From Streptomyces xanthii (lineage in GTDB: Bacteria > Actinomycetota > Actinomycetes > Streptomycetales > Streptomycetaceae), in assembly GCF_014621695.1 (NCBI RefSeq), contig NZ_CP061281.1:2852001-2916000 (forward strand): 64,000 bases of DNA, written 5' to 3'. Shown piece after piece: positions 42,378 through 50,814 of this stretch. The translations under genes and the position numbers were made by a program. Numbering within the stretch: position 1 is the stretch's first letter; each line of letters opens with the position of its first letter. Below the pieces are notes generated by a model. That model saw only the letters and a program-made list of their open reading frames with translations, searched no databases and had not been told where the DNA came from.

Positions 42378-42943
42378 GAGGCCCGAGCGTAGGCGCTCCG
42401 CGCGGTGCGTGGCGGTCTTCCGGCAGTTGCACTCCGCCGGTTCGTCACCGGGGGGTGTCGGGTGGGTAGGCGCCTGCGGCGCGGAGGGGGTCGGGGGTGC
42501 GGGCACGGGTGCCCGCCGCCCTGGGCTGTCACGCGGTGCCTGCGGGCCCGCCCCGGCGCGGGGCGCGTCCTGCGTACGGATAGGGTGCCCGCCGCCTTGA
42601 GCGGTCCCGCGGCCCCGGGTACGTGTTTCGACGGGGCTCGGCCGTAGGGGCCGAGGCCCCTCGCCGAGTGCAGCGCCATCGTGGCTGGTCGCGCCCACGC
42701 GGCGGAGCCGCATGTCGACACAGCCCCGCGCCCCTGACGGGGCGCTCCTGGCCCCCCCACACGCCATCGTCGGGCTCAGCCGTAGGAGCCGAAGACCATC
42801 GCCGGGGCGCCGTCGTGACTGGTCGCGCCCACGCGGCGGAGCCGCATGTCGACACAGCCCCGCGCCCCTCATGGGGCGCTCCTTCCCTGTTCCCCTGACA
42901 GGGCGATCCTGGCCAGTGAGCGGGGGCGGGTTAGCTTGTAGGT
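42378..42943. repeat. Gene-free region with two tandem partial palindromic elements (copies 4 and 5)
   Basis: The first 300 bases are GC-rich and show no gene. At about 42678-42752 and 42812-42875 the same block occurs in direct orientation: TGGCTGGTCGCGCCCACGCG, then GCGGAGCCGCATGTCGACAC, AGCCCCGCGCCCCT and GGGGCGCTCC. The block is repeated at a spacing of about 134 bases, with AGCCGTAGG..CCGA fragments also repeated. It shares arms with copies 3 and 7. The last 60 bases lead into the gene at 42944. Confidence 0.8.
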
Positions 42944-44035
42944 ATGGGAATTCTCTGGGTGCTCATGGCCGTGCTGATGATCGCCTGGGTCGTGATGCTG
43001 CGGCGGCGGGGCGGGGTGCGGCTGGTGTCGCCGGGGTCGCCGGACGCCGCCGATCCGGCGGACTACGGCTTCGTGCGGCAGGAAGAGCTGGACGTACGGC
43101 TGCCGGGGCCGGACCAGGACCTGCTCGACGTGATGAGCGTCGTGCAGCGCAACCAGGACTTCACCGCGGCCGCGCAGCTCCTCGCCGGTACGGGCAAGGA
43201 GACCGAGGCCCGCTGGGAGCGGGTGCAGGCGATCGCGGGCGCGGCCGCGCTGGAGGCGCAGCAGACGCCGCGGCTCGGCGCGGGCTGGCTGCAGGCGTGG
43301 CGGGCGCAGAAGCCGAAGGACGCGGGCGGCGCGCAGGTGTTCGCGGAGTTCCTGGTGCAGCAGGCGTGGCGCGGCGGCGGTACGCCCGACGAGCAGCGAA
43401 TCGTGCTGGAGGAGGCGCGGGCCGCGTGCGAGCAGGCCGCGCTCCTGGCCCCCGGCGACCCGGTCCCACACATCACGCACCTCGCGGTGGCCCGCGGCCT
43501 CGGCTACTCCCGGCAGGAGTTCGAGCAGCTGTGGCTGAAGATCCTGGACACGGCGCCGGGGCACATGGGCGCGCACCTGGCGGGCCTGCGGTACTGGACG
43601 GAGAAGTGGCACGGCTCGCGCGAGGAGGCGTTCGCGTTCGCCGAGGCCGCCGCGGCGCGCGCCCCGCGCGGTTCGCTGCTCGCGGCGCTGCCGCTGTTCG
43701 CGCTGTACGAGCACCTGCCCGAGATCACGATGGTGCGGAACTTCTACGAGAGCGAGGTCGTGACGAAGGCGCTGCACGGCGCCATGTTCGCGGTCTCGCA
43801 GGCCCGCGCGGACGACCCGATGCTCGCGCACGTGCGGCATCTGCTGGTGTTCTTCCTGGTCCGCATGGAGCACTGGGGCGAGGCGATGGAGCAGCTGCTG
43901 CGGGTCGACGGGCACGTGGGCGCGATCCCGTGGACGACGGAGCCCGATCCGGCGGCCTCGTACGCGGTGTACCGGGCGCTGGCGGTGGCCGGTTACGAGG
44001 CGAACGGCGGCAGCCCGGCGACGCTCCCGCACTGA
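42944..44035 (+). CDS. Membrane-anchored helical-repeat protein (paralog A)
   Basis: A 363-residue protein: N-terminal helix (MGILWVLMAVLMIAWVVML) then RRR and a soluble helical domain likely on the cytoplasmic side. The segment LGYSRQEFEQLWLKILDTAPGHMGAHLAGLRYWTEKWHGS aligns with LGYANERFEALWAEVEKRDPHHLAAHRAALQYWCAKWQGS in the protein at 46022. Both resemble DUF4034/TPR-like proteins. The M48 peptidase gene lies between the two. No enzymatic motif is seen. ATG 42944 follows TTGTAGGT; the promoter is in the repeat-rich region upstream. Confidence 0.85.
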   Translation: MGILWVLMAVLMIAWVVMLRRRGGVRLVSPGSPDAADPADYGFVRQEELDVRLPGPDQDLLDVMSVVQRNQDFTAAAQLLAGTGKETEARWERVQAIAGAAALEAQQTPRLGAGWLQAWRAQKPKDAGGAQVFAEFLVQQAWRGGGTPDEQRIVLEEARAACEQAALLAPGDPVPHITHLAVARGLGYSRQEFEQLWLKILDTAPGHMGAHLAGLRYWTEKWHGSREEAFAFAEAAAARAPRGSLLAALPLFALYEHLPEITMVRNFYESEVVTKALHGAMFAVSQARADDPMLAHVRHLLVFFLVRMEHWGEAMEQLLRVDGHVGAIPWTTEPDPAASYAVYRALAVAGYEANGGSPATLPH

Positions 44036-44082
44036 CCGGCACCGATGTTCCTCCCGCTCCACCGGCCCGCGGCGCAATCCTG

Positions 44083-44113
44083 TTGATCAGGGTGCCGCGG
44101 GCTGTGTCATACT
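44083..44113 (+). promoter_or_regulatory. Possible promoter of the M48 peptidase gene
   Basis: TTGATC (44083-44088) and CATACT (44108-44113) are spaced by 19 bases, with TCATAC offering an 18-base spacer. They lie 82 bases upstream of the ATG, in a 159-base gap after the paralog A gene. Confidence 0.35.
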
Positions 44114-44194
44114 CCCGTTCCCCCCACTCACGCACCATTCACATCACCAGTCCCACCTGGTGTTTTCTCGTCTTCCCGTGGGGGGAACCGCCCG

Positions 44195-45802
44195 ATGGGC
44201 TCAACTCTGCGTGCCGTGCGCGCCCTTGTCCTGCTGCTCGGCTTCTATCTCGTCGGCCTCGTACTGCTCGGCGCGCTCGGCGCCCTGGACTGGTGGATCA
44301 TCGGCGGCGGGCACGGCGGCGCGGCGCTGAAGATCGTCGTGGTGAGCGTGATCGTGGCGATCCCGATCGTGCAGGGCATGTTCGCGGTGCGCAGCCCGCG
44401 CTTCGAACCGCCCGCCGACGGACTGCGCGTCGACGAGCACCAGGAACCGCGCCTGTGGGCGACGGTGCGGCGGCTCGCCGAGGAGACCGGCACCCGCGCC
44501 CCCGGCGAGATCTACCTCGTGCCGCGCGTGAACGCGGCGGTGTACGAGGAGTCGCGGCTGCTCGGGCTGTTCCCGGGCCGGCGCGTCCTGCTGATCGGCG
44601 CCCCGCTGCTCACCGGTCTCGACGAGGCCCAGCTCATCGGCGTGCTGGCCCACGAGTTCGGCCACTACTCGCACTCCGACACCCGGCTCGGCGCGATCAG
44701 CCGGCGCGGCTTCGAGCAGATCTCCCGGACCGTCGGCACGCTCCTGGAGCGCTCCGCCGCGAAGCAGGCCGGTGAGCGCGAGAAGGCCGAGGCCAAGGAG
44801 GCGAAGCGGGTCGCGAAGGGCAAGAAGGCGCGGGAGGTGAGCGCCGGTTCGGCGGGCATCACCTTCCGTCTCGCCGCGCGGCCCTTCATCTGGTACGGGC
44901 AGTTCTACGTGCGGGTGATGCGCGGCACGATGCGGCGTCAGGAGTACGCCGCCGACCTGGCCGCCGCCCGGATCGCGGGCCGGGACGCGACGGCTTCGGC
45001 GCTGCGCGAGATCCCGGTCCTGGACTCGGCGTTCGACTTCTACATGGACGCGTACGCGACGCTCGGCGCACAGGCGGGGCTGCTGCCGCCGCACGGCGAG
45101 GTCTACGGCGGCCTGGGCCGTCTGCTCGACGCCCGATCCGGCGAACTCGACGTACTCCGCGGCGAGTTGCCGGACGAGGAGCCGTCCCCGTACGACACCC
45201 ATCCGCCGATCGCGGACCGCGTGGCCCGCATCGAGGCCCTGCCCGACGACGGGCGCCGCGCGCACACGGCGGGCCCGGCGCTGGGTCTGCTGGCGGACCC
45301 GGCGGCCGCGTTCGCCGCGCTGGAACAGGCGTCGCTGACCCCGCGGGCGCTCGGTCTGCGCCGGGCCGAGGACTGGCCGCACCTCGTGCACGAGGCGATG
45401 GCGTCGTACACCGACGCCTCGGCGGAGCCGCTGCGCCAGGCCGTGCGCGAGGCGACCGGCGGCGACGGCTCCCTCGCGTCCGTGCTCGCGGCGATCGAGG
45501 CGGGCGCCCTGTGGCAGCTCGCGGAGCGTCTGCCCAAGTCGCAGGAGGCGGCGTCGGCGACGGGCCGCGCGGCCCGCGAGTTCGCCCGCCCCCGCCTGCA
45601 CGCGATGCTCCGCGACCTGCTCGTCACGGAGCTGATCGCCTCCGGCGCGGCCCGGTTCGAACTGTCCTGGACCGGCCCGGCGACGCTTCACCTCCCGGAG
45701 GGGCAGGGGGCTCGGCTGCAGCCCGCGCTGGAGGCGGCAGTGGCGGACGTCCCGAACACGTCGGGTGTACGGGACCTCTTGGCCACGCAGGCGACCGTGT
45801 AG
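44195..45802 (+). CDS. M48-family membrane zinc metallopeptidase
   Basis: A 535-residue HtpX/Ste24-related peptidase. Two helices near the N-terminus (about 8-30 and 45-65) anchor it; the zinc motif HEFGH is at 153-157 (GVLAHEFGHYSHSD) and the third ligand Glu is in RQEYAADLAAARIAG (about 250). A Lys/Glu-rich insert (about 190-210) and a long C-terminal domain follow, with YDTHPPIADRVARIEAL as the conserved end of the catalytic unit. It sits between two paralogous membrane proteins, which may be its partners or substrates. ATG 44195 with GGGGGGAACCGCCCG upstream. Confidence 0.92.
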   Translation: MGSTLRAVRALVLLLGFYLVGLVLLGALGALDWWIIGGGHGGAALKIVVVSVIVAIPIVQGMFAVRSPRFEPPADGLRVDEHQEPRLWATVRRLAEETGTRAPGEIYLVPRVNAAVYEESRLLGLFPGRRVLLIGAPLLTGLDEAQLIGVLAHEFGHYSHSDTRLGAISRRGFEQISRTVGTLLERSAAKQAGEREKAEAKEAKRVAKGKKAREVSAGSAGITFRLAARPFIWYGQFYVRVMRGTMRRQEYAADLAAARIAGRDATASALREIPVLDSAFDFYMDAYATLGAQAGLLPPHGEVYGGLGRLLDARSGELDVLRGELPDEEPSPYDTHPPIADRVARIEALPDDGRRAHTAGPALGLLADPAAAFAALEQASLTPRALGLRRAEDWPHLVHEAMASYTDASAEPLRQAVREATGGDGSLASVLAAIEAGALWQLAERLPKSQEAASATGRAAREFARPRLHAMLRDLLVTELIASGAARFELSWTGPATLHLPEGQGARLQPALEAAVADVPNTSGVRDLLATQATV

Positions 45803-45817
45803 CGGGTGCGGGTCCGG

Positions 45818-45954
45818 TGGGGGCTGGTCGCGCAGTTCCCCGCGCCCCTGAGATGCGCACTTCGTGCGCGATCTCATCGGGCGCCTGCCCGTCGGGGAAA
45901 TGCGGCGCGTAGCGCCATGCATTTCAGGGGCGCGGGGAACTGCGCGACCAGCCA
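45818..45954. repeat. Palindromic intergenic element, copy 6
   Basis: GGGGGCTGGTCGCGCAGTTC to CGCGCCCCTGAGATGCGCAC on the left; CATTTCAGGGGCGCGGGGAA to CTGCGCGACCAGCC on the right. Two inner hairpins (GCGCACTTCGTGCGC and CGCCTGCCCG-type) are present. It sits between the M48 gene and paralog B, both rightward, 15 bases after the M48 stop. Confidence 0.85.
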
Positions 45955-46021
45955 CGACGAAACCCGCGCCCGACGAACAAAGCGCACCACCCCACCCCCC
46001 ATCTCGAGAAAGCCCTGGAAC

Positions 46022-47131
46022 GTGGACCGTCTCTTCCTGATCGTCGGCGCCATCGCCGCCGTCGTCTTCGTCATCCGCTGGATCACGATCCAGCGCAACC
46101 ACGACCGCGGCGTCGGCCGCATCCCCGACGCCGAGATCACGGCCGCGGCCACCGCCCTGGGCCTGATCCCGGTCGCGGAGATCGACGCCGAGTCGGCCAT
46201 GGCCCCGGACCCGACCGCCGAGGCCGTCAAGGCGGCGATCAAGGACGGGAGTTGGGAGGAGGGCGCCCGGTACCTCGCCGCCGCGGGACGCGACTGGCAG
46301 GAGCGGGACCGGCGGTCGTCGATGCTGGCCGACGAGGCCGTGAAAGACGACGGGTGGCTGCTGGCGTGGCGGACGGCCAGGCCGGGTGACGCGGACGCCG
46401 CGCTCGTGCACGCGCGGTCGCTGGTCTATCTGGCCTGGGAGATCCGGGGCAGCAAACTGGCGCGGAACACGACGCGGGAGCAGTTCGAGGGCTTCCACCG
46501 GGTGCTCGGCCAGGCCCGGGAGGCGTTCGCGGCCGCGCAGGCGGACGCGGGCGACGACCCGTGCCCGTACATCGCGGAGCTTCCGCTGGCCATGGGCCTC
46601 GGCTACGCGAACGAGCGGTTCGAGGCGCTGTGGGCCGAGGTCGAGAAGCGGGACCCGCACCACCTCGCGGCGCACCGCGCGGCGCTTCAGTACTGGTGCG
46701 CCAAGTGGCAGGGCTCGCACGAGCTCGCCGAGGAGTTCGGCCGGGCCGCGGCCGCCAAGGGCGAACCCGGGCAGCTGCTGTCGGCGGTCGTGCTGGACGC
46801 GTACTTCGAGTACGAGATCGCACACGGGGACCTCGCCCCGGGGACGTACTACAGCCGCCCCGAGATCGTCGCGGCGACCGACGCCGCGCTCGCCGACATC
46901 GCGGCCGCCCACGCGGCGGACCCGCACGACCGCCGCGTGCCGCCGGTCCGGCACCTCGTCGGCAGCTTCCTGTACTGGCAGAACCGGTACGCGGAGGCGC
47001 TGGAGCAGTTCCGCGCCGCCGACGGCTACGCGGGCACGCCGCCCTGGTCGTACCACGCGGACCCGGCCCGCGAGTACGTCAAGGTCCGCGACTACTGCGC
47101 GGCCCAGGTGCGGCGCGCCGCCACCGGCTGA
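46022..47131 (+). CDS. Membrane-anchored helical-repeat protein (paralog B)
   Basis: A 369-residue paralog of the protein at 42944: N-terminal helix (LFLIVGAIAAVVFVIRWIT) then a soluble helical domain with LGYANERFEALWAEVEKRDP and QYWCAKWQGSHELAEEFG, and a C-terminal VRHLVGSFLYWQNRYAEALE repeat that matches VRHLLVFFLVRMEHWGEAME in paralog A. Start is GTG 46022; a longer frame would translate the palindromic element. It follows the M48 gene across that element and is probably co-transcribed. Function unknown. Confidence 0.85.
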   Translation: MDRLFLIVGAIAAVVFVIRWITIQRNHDRGVGRIPDAEITAAATALGLIPVAEIDAESAMAPDPTAEAVKAAIKDGSWEEGARYLAAAGRDWQERDRRSSMLADEAVKDDGWLLAWRTARPGDADAALVHARSLVYLAWEIRGSKLARNTTREQFEGFHRVLGQAREAFAAAQADAGDDPCPYIAELPLAMGLGYANERFEALWAEVEKRDPHHLAAHRAALQYWCAKWQGSHELAEEFGRAAAAKGEPGQLLSAVVLDAYFEYEIAHGDLAPGTYYSRPEIVAATDAALADIAAAHAADPHDRRVPPVRHLVGSFLYWQNRYAEALEQFRAADGYAGTPPWSYHADPAREYVKVRDYCAAQVRRAATG

Positions 47132-47138
47132 GCCGCGC

Positions 47139-47486
47139 TCACGCGGCGGCCGCCGCCCGCATCTCCCCCGCGGTGCGCACCGCGTCGTAGCCGGCCGGGA
47201 CGCCCTCGACGATGACGAGCTCGCCGGGGATGTGGGCGGTGCGCAGCGGGAGGATCTCCTGGTAGGCGGGGGACGCGTACCAGGCCTGGGCGCGCTCCAG
47301 GTCCGGGAACTCGACGATGACGACGTCCCCGAGCCGCTCCCCCTCCTTCCACTCCCCGGTCCTGCCGTGGGAGAGGAAGCGGCCGCCGTAGGGCTCGAAA
47401 GTGGACTGGACGCGCTCGATGTACTCCAGGACCTCGGGGTGCACCGGGGGCGTGGGGCGCAGTACGGCGATGGCGTAGGCGGTCAT
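47139..47486 (-). CDS. DUF1330 dimeric alpha/beta-barrel protein
   Basis: A 115-residue soluble protein: TAYAIAVLRPTPPVHPEVLE, GGRFLSHGRTGEWKEGERLG, VVIVEFPDLERAQAWYASPAYQ and LRTAHIPGELVIVEG are the DUF1330 features. Members are small ABM-like proteins of unknown catalytic role. ATG 47486. It converges on paralog B, stopping eight bases after that gene's stop. Confidence 0.9.
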   Translation of the reverse strand: MTAYAIAVLRPTPPVHPEVLEYIERVQSTFEPYGGRFLSHGRTGEWKEGERLGDVVIVEFPDLERAQAWYASPAYQEILPLRTAHIPGELVIVEGVPAGYDAVRTAGEMRAAAAA

Positions 47487-47590
47487 GGGTGAGCCCTCCT
47501 CGGGTCCGGCGGATCGCTTCTCGGTGGGTACGGGAACGATCCTGCCGGGGCCCGGGGAGGGCGTCGATTACCTCAGAGGTCGTACGGCCG

Positions 47591-48634
47591 TCAGATCGTG
47601 GCCGCGTCGATCACGAAGCGGTAGCGCACGTCCGAGTTCAGGACCCGCTCGTACGCCTCGTTGACCTGGCTCGCCTCGATGAGCTCGATCTCGGCGCCCA
47701 GGCCGTGCTCGGCGCAGAAGTCGAGCATCTCCTGGGTCTCGGCGATGCCGCCGATCATCGAACCGGCGAGGATCTTGTCGCCGCCGATGAGGGAGAAGAG
47801 GTTGAGCGCGATCGGCTCCTCGGGGGCGCCGACGTTCACGAGCGCGCCGCCCGTGCGCAGCAGGCTCAGGTACGCGCCGAAGTCCAGCGGGGCCGAGACG
47901 GTGGACAGGACGACGTCGAAGGTGCCGGCGAGGTCCTTGAAGGTCTGCGCGTCGCTCGTGGCGTAGTAGTGGTCGGCGCCGAGCTTCAGCCCGTCGTCCT
48001 TCTTGCGCAGCGACTGCGACAGGACGGTGACCTCCGCGCCGAGCGCGTGGGCGATCTTGACGGCCATGTGGCCGAGGCCGCCGAGGCCGATCACGGCGAC
48101 CTTCTTGCCGGGGGCGGCGCCCCAGCGCTTGAGCGGGGCGTACGTGGTGATGCCGGCGCAGAGCAGCGGCGCGGCCACGTCGAGGGAGAGCCCGTCGGGG
48201 ATCTTGACGGTGAAGGCCTGGTCGACGACGACCTTCTGCGAGTAGCCGCCGTAGGTGGGCTCGCCGTCCCTGCCGACGGCGTTGTACGTGCCGACGTTCC
48301 CGCGCACGCAGTGCTGCTCCTGCCCGGCCAGGCAGTTCTCGCACTCACGGCAGGAGTCGACCATGCAGCCGACGCCGACGCGGTCGCCGACCTTGAACTT
48401 CGTGACGCCGGGGCCGACCTGCTCGACGACACCGGCGATCTCGTGTCCGGGAACCATCGGGAAGATGGCCTCGCCCCAGCCCTCGCGGGCCTGGTGGATG
48501 TCGGAGTGGCAGATGCCGGCGAACTTGATGTCGATCAGGACGTCGAACTCGCCGACCGCGCGCCGCTCGATGGTGGTGCGCTCCAGGGGAGCCTTGGCGC
48601 TGGGCGCCGCGTATGCGGCAACAGTCGTGGTCAT
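47591..48634 (-). CDS. Zinc-dependent alcohol dehydrogenase, cinnamyl-alcohol type
   Basis: A 347-residue NADP(H)-type aldehyde reductase/alcohol dehydrogenase. Catalytic zinc ligands are in [10 protein letters not shown] and [11 protein letters not shown]; structural zinc Cys residues are in [21 protein letters not shown]; the Rossmann motif is [14 protein letters not shown], and [17 protein letters not shown] follows as in YahK/AdhC proteins. ATG 48634. It diverges from an XRE regulator across a region with inverted repeats, so it is likely controlled by that protein, perhaps in response to aldehydes. Confidence 0.94.
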   Translation of the reverse strand: MTTTVAAYAAPSAKAPLERTTIERRAVGEFDVLIDIKFAGICHSDIHQAREGWGEAIFPMVPGHEIAGVVEQVGPGVTKFKVGDRVGVGCMVDSCRECENCLAGQEQHCVRGNVGTYNAVGRDGEPTYGGYSQKVVVDQAFTVKIPDGLSLDVAAPLLCAGITTYAPLKRWGAAPGKKVAVIGLGGLGHMAVKIAHALGAEVTVLSQSLRKKDDGLKLGADHYYATSDAQTFKDLAGTFDVVLSTVSAPLDFGAYLSLLRTGGALVNVGAPEEPIALNLFSLIGGDKILAGSMIGGIAETQEMLDFCAEHGLGAEIELIEASQVNEAYERVLNSDVRYRFVIDAATI

Positions 48635-48695
48635 GGTGTCCAGCGTGCCGGTTCGCGGGACGTTCGCCCAGGTCACCGCTTTGCGTACGACCAGT

Positions 48696-48736
48696 GGTCC
48701 TACTACTGGCGGGGACAGGCTCGTGGTCGTAGGACC
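48696..48736. promoter_or_regulatory. Inverted repeats in the adh/XRE divergent promoter
   Basis: GGTCCTAC (48696-48703) and GTAGGACC (48729-48736) are perfect 8-bp arms 25 bases apart, and ACCA-G-TGGT (48690-48698) overlaps the left arm. This is a natural site for the XRE-family protein encoded at 48753. Confidence 0.55.
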
Positions 48737-48752
48737 GGGAATACTGGACGAT

Positions 48753-49688
48753 ATGGACGACACCCCCGGGCCCGCCCACGAGCCCACGCCCGAGCCCGGA
48801 GCCCGCCGCGACGGTCTGGACCGCAGGGCCGAGCTGAGCGAGTTCCTGCGCAGCCGGCGGGCCCGCCTGCAGCCCGAGGACGTGGGGCTCGCCGCGCACG
48901 GACGGCACCGCCGGGTGCCGGGGCTGCGCCGCGAGGAGCTGGCGCAGCTGGCCGGGGTCTCGGTGGCGTACTACACGCGTCTGGAGCAGGGGAACGGGCG
49001 CAACGTGTCGGCGGAGGTGCTGGACGCGATCGCGCGCGCCCTGCGCCTGTCGGACGCCGAGCACGCGCACCTGATGGACCTCGCGCAGGCGAAGCAGCAG
49101 CGCCGCCGGTACCGGCCGCCGCGGCGGCAGCAGATCCGTCCGGCGCTGCGGCACATGCTGGACGCGATGGAGGGCGTACCGGCGTACGTCGGCGGCGCCC
49201 GCTCGGAGATCCTCGCCTGGAACCGGACGGCGGCGGCCCTGTTCGGCGACTGGGGCGCTCTGCCGCCGGCGGAGCGGAACTGGGCGCGGCTCACCTTCCT
49301 GGCACCCGACTACCGCGAGCTGTTCGTGGACTGGGATTCCAAGGCCTCCGACATGGTCAGCTATCTGCGCCTGTACGCGGGCCGCCACCCGGAGGACCCG
49401 GAGCTGTCGGCGCTGGTCGGTGAACTCTCCGTCAAGAGCGAGGAGTTCCGCCGCCTGTGGGCGACGCACGACGTGAAGGAGAAGGGCCACGGCGTGAAGC
49501 GCATGCACCACCCTCTGGTCGGCGACCTCTCGCTCTCCTACGAGACCCTGCACCTCCCCGACGACGAGGGTCAGTTCCTCTCGGTCTACTACGCCGAACC
49601 GGGCTCCCCGTCGGCGGAGGCCCTCCGCCTCCTGACCAGCTGGGGCACGGACCCGGCGTCCCCGTCCCCGGAGACGCGGCGGGCCTGA
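48753..49688 (+). CDS. XRE-family regulator with MmyB-like ligand domain
   Basis: A 311-residue regulator. The helix-turn-helix is [39 protein letters not shown] (about residues 60-100); the rest is the MmyB-like PAS-type domain with [29 protein letters not shown] and [14 protein letters not shown]. Members often control a neighbouring short-chain or alcohol dehydrogenase, which fits the divergent adh gene. ATG 48753; GGGAATACTGGACGAT precedes it. Confidence 0.94.
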   Translation: MDDTPGPAHEPTPEPGARRDGLDRRAELSEFLRSRRARLQPEDVGLAAHGRHRRVPGLRREELAQLAGVSVAYYTRLEQGNGRNVSAEVLDAIARALRLSDAEHAHLMDLAQAKQQRRRYRPPRRQQIRPALRHMLDAMEGVPAYVGGARSEILAWNRTAAALFGDWGALPPAERNWARLTFLAPDYRELFVDWDSKASDMVSYLRLYAGRHPEDPELSALVGELSVKSEEFRRLWATHDVKEKGHGVKRMHHPLVGDLSLSYETLHLPDDEGQFLSVYYAEPGSPSAEALRLLTSWGTDPASPSPETRRA

Positions 49689-49718
49689 GGGAGCTCCTCC
49701 AGCAGCAGTCCCCCCTTG

Positions 49719-49740
49719 ACGGAGTGAGTACTCACTCCGT
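49719..49740. promoter_or_regulatory. Perfect 22-bp palindrome overlapping a -35 element upstream of the TetR gene
   Basis: ACGGAGTGAGT and ACTCACTCCGT are exact complements with no spacer. TTGACG at 49716-49721 overlaps the left edge. It lies 11 bases before the ATG of the TetR gene and is very likely its autoregulatory operator. Confidence 0.75.
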
Positions 49741-49751
49741 ACCTTCGCGGC

Positions 49752-50411
49752 ATGCCCGCACCCACCAGGAAGCGCGCTCCCGGCATGAGCCCGGACGAGC
49801 GCCGCCGCATGATCGTCGCGGCCGCGCTGCCGCTCGTCGCCGAGCAGGGCGCCGCCGTCACCACCGCGCGGATCGCGCGCGCCGCGGGGATCGGCGAGGC
49901 CACGGTCTTCCGCGTGTTCAAGGACAAGGACGAGGTCCTCGACGCGGTCGTCGCCGAGGCCGCCGGGCCCGAGCACGTGCGCCGGGAGCTGGCCTCGATC
50001 GACCTGGAGCAGCCCCTCACCGGCCGGCTCACCGAGGCCGCCGAGGCGCTGCGCGCCCATCTGGAGCGGATGGGCGCGGTCGTCGGCGCGCTCCACGCCT
50101 CGGGCCGGCGGCGCGGCAGGACCGACGGCGAGCGTCCCACCGAGGACGGCCGCCAGGCCTCCCTGCGGATCGTCCGCGAGGCCCTGACCGAGCTGATCGA
50201 GCCGGACCGCGAGCGGCTGCGGCTGCCTCCGGAGAAGCTGGCCGCGCTCTTCCTCGGCACGCTCTTCACCCGCCCCGCAACGCCCGGCGACGGCGACGGT
50301 CCGGCGGCCGCCGAACTCGTCGACGTCCTGCTGCACGGAGCACTCGCCTCCGTCGAGCACGGACCGCGCACGCCCACCGCGCACGGATCACCCACCCGCA
50401 CGGAACACTGA
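49752..50411 (+). CDS. TetR-family regulator
   Basis: A 219-residue repressor with helix-turn-helix LVAEQGAAVTTARIARAAGIGEATVFRVFKDKDEVLDAVV. The C-terminal half is a helical ligand domain, and the tail (GPRTPTAHGSPTRTEH) is low-complexity. It lies 18 bases upstream of a VOC-fold gene on the same strand, so the two should form a unit that it controls through the 22-bp palindrome at 49719-49740. Confidence 0.93.
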   Translation: MPAPTRKRAPGMSPDERRRMIVAAALPLVAEQGAAVTTARIARAAGIGEATVFRVFKDKDEVLDAVVAEAAGPEHVRRELASIDLEQPLTGRLTEAAEALRAHLERMGAVVGALHASGRRRGRTDGERPTEDGRQASLRIVREALTELIEPDRERLRLPPEKLAALFLGTLFTRPATPGDGDGPAAAELVDVLLHGALASVEHGPRTPTAHGSPTRTEH

Positions 50412-50429
50412 CCCCACCGGGAGTCCCGC

Positions 50430-50804
50430 ATGACCGTGAGCCTCAACCACACCATCGTCCCGGCCGTCGACCGCACCGAGGCGGCCCGCTTCTTCGCCAC
50501 GGTGATGGGCCTGGAGGCCCTGCCCCCGGCCGGCCACGACGGCCACTTCGCGCCCGTGCGGGTCAACGACTCGCTCACCCTCGACTTCATGACCGTCGAG
50601 CACCCCGAGGGCCACCACCTCGCCTTCGACGTGGACCCCGCCACCTTCGACGCGATCCTGGCCCGCGTCCGGGACCTCGGCGTCCCGTACGGCAACTCCC
50701 CGCGCGACCCGGCCAACGGCCGCACCGACCACCCGCTGTGCCCGCGCGGCCTGTTCTTCACCGACGCCGCGCGCAACCTCTACGAGGTCATGTCGCCCGC
50801 GTAG
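50430..50804 (+). CDS. VOC-family (glyoxalase/dioxygenase-fold) protein
   Basis: A 124-residue protein with paired beta-alpha-beta-beta-beta modules: SLNHTIVPAVDRTEAARFFA at the start, GHHLAFDVDPATFDAILARV in the middle, and LFFTDAARNLYEVMS at the end. A possible metal site uses His-7, His in GHHLAF and Glu in NLYEVMSP. Such proteins act in glyoxal detoxification, dioxygenation or antibiotic binding; the adjacent TetR gene makes ligand-induced detoxification likely. ATG 50430 with a GGGAG nearby. Confidence 0.88.
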   Translation: MTVSLNHTIVPAVDRTEAARFFATVMGLEALPPAGHDGHFAPVRVNDSLTLDFMTVEHPEGHHLAFDVDPATFDAILARVRDLGVPYGNSPRDPANGRTDHPLCPRGLFFTDAARNLYEVMSPA

Positions 50805-50814
50805 GAGCGGCGAT

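Noticed and set aside
42378..42872. Extension of MetB upstream, or separate ORFs in the repeat-rich gap
   Set aside because: The frames follow repeat blocks and have antisense-like composition; MetB has its normal length from ATG 42377.
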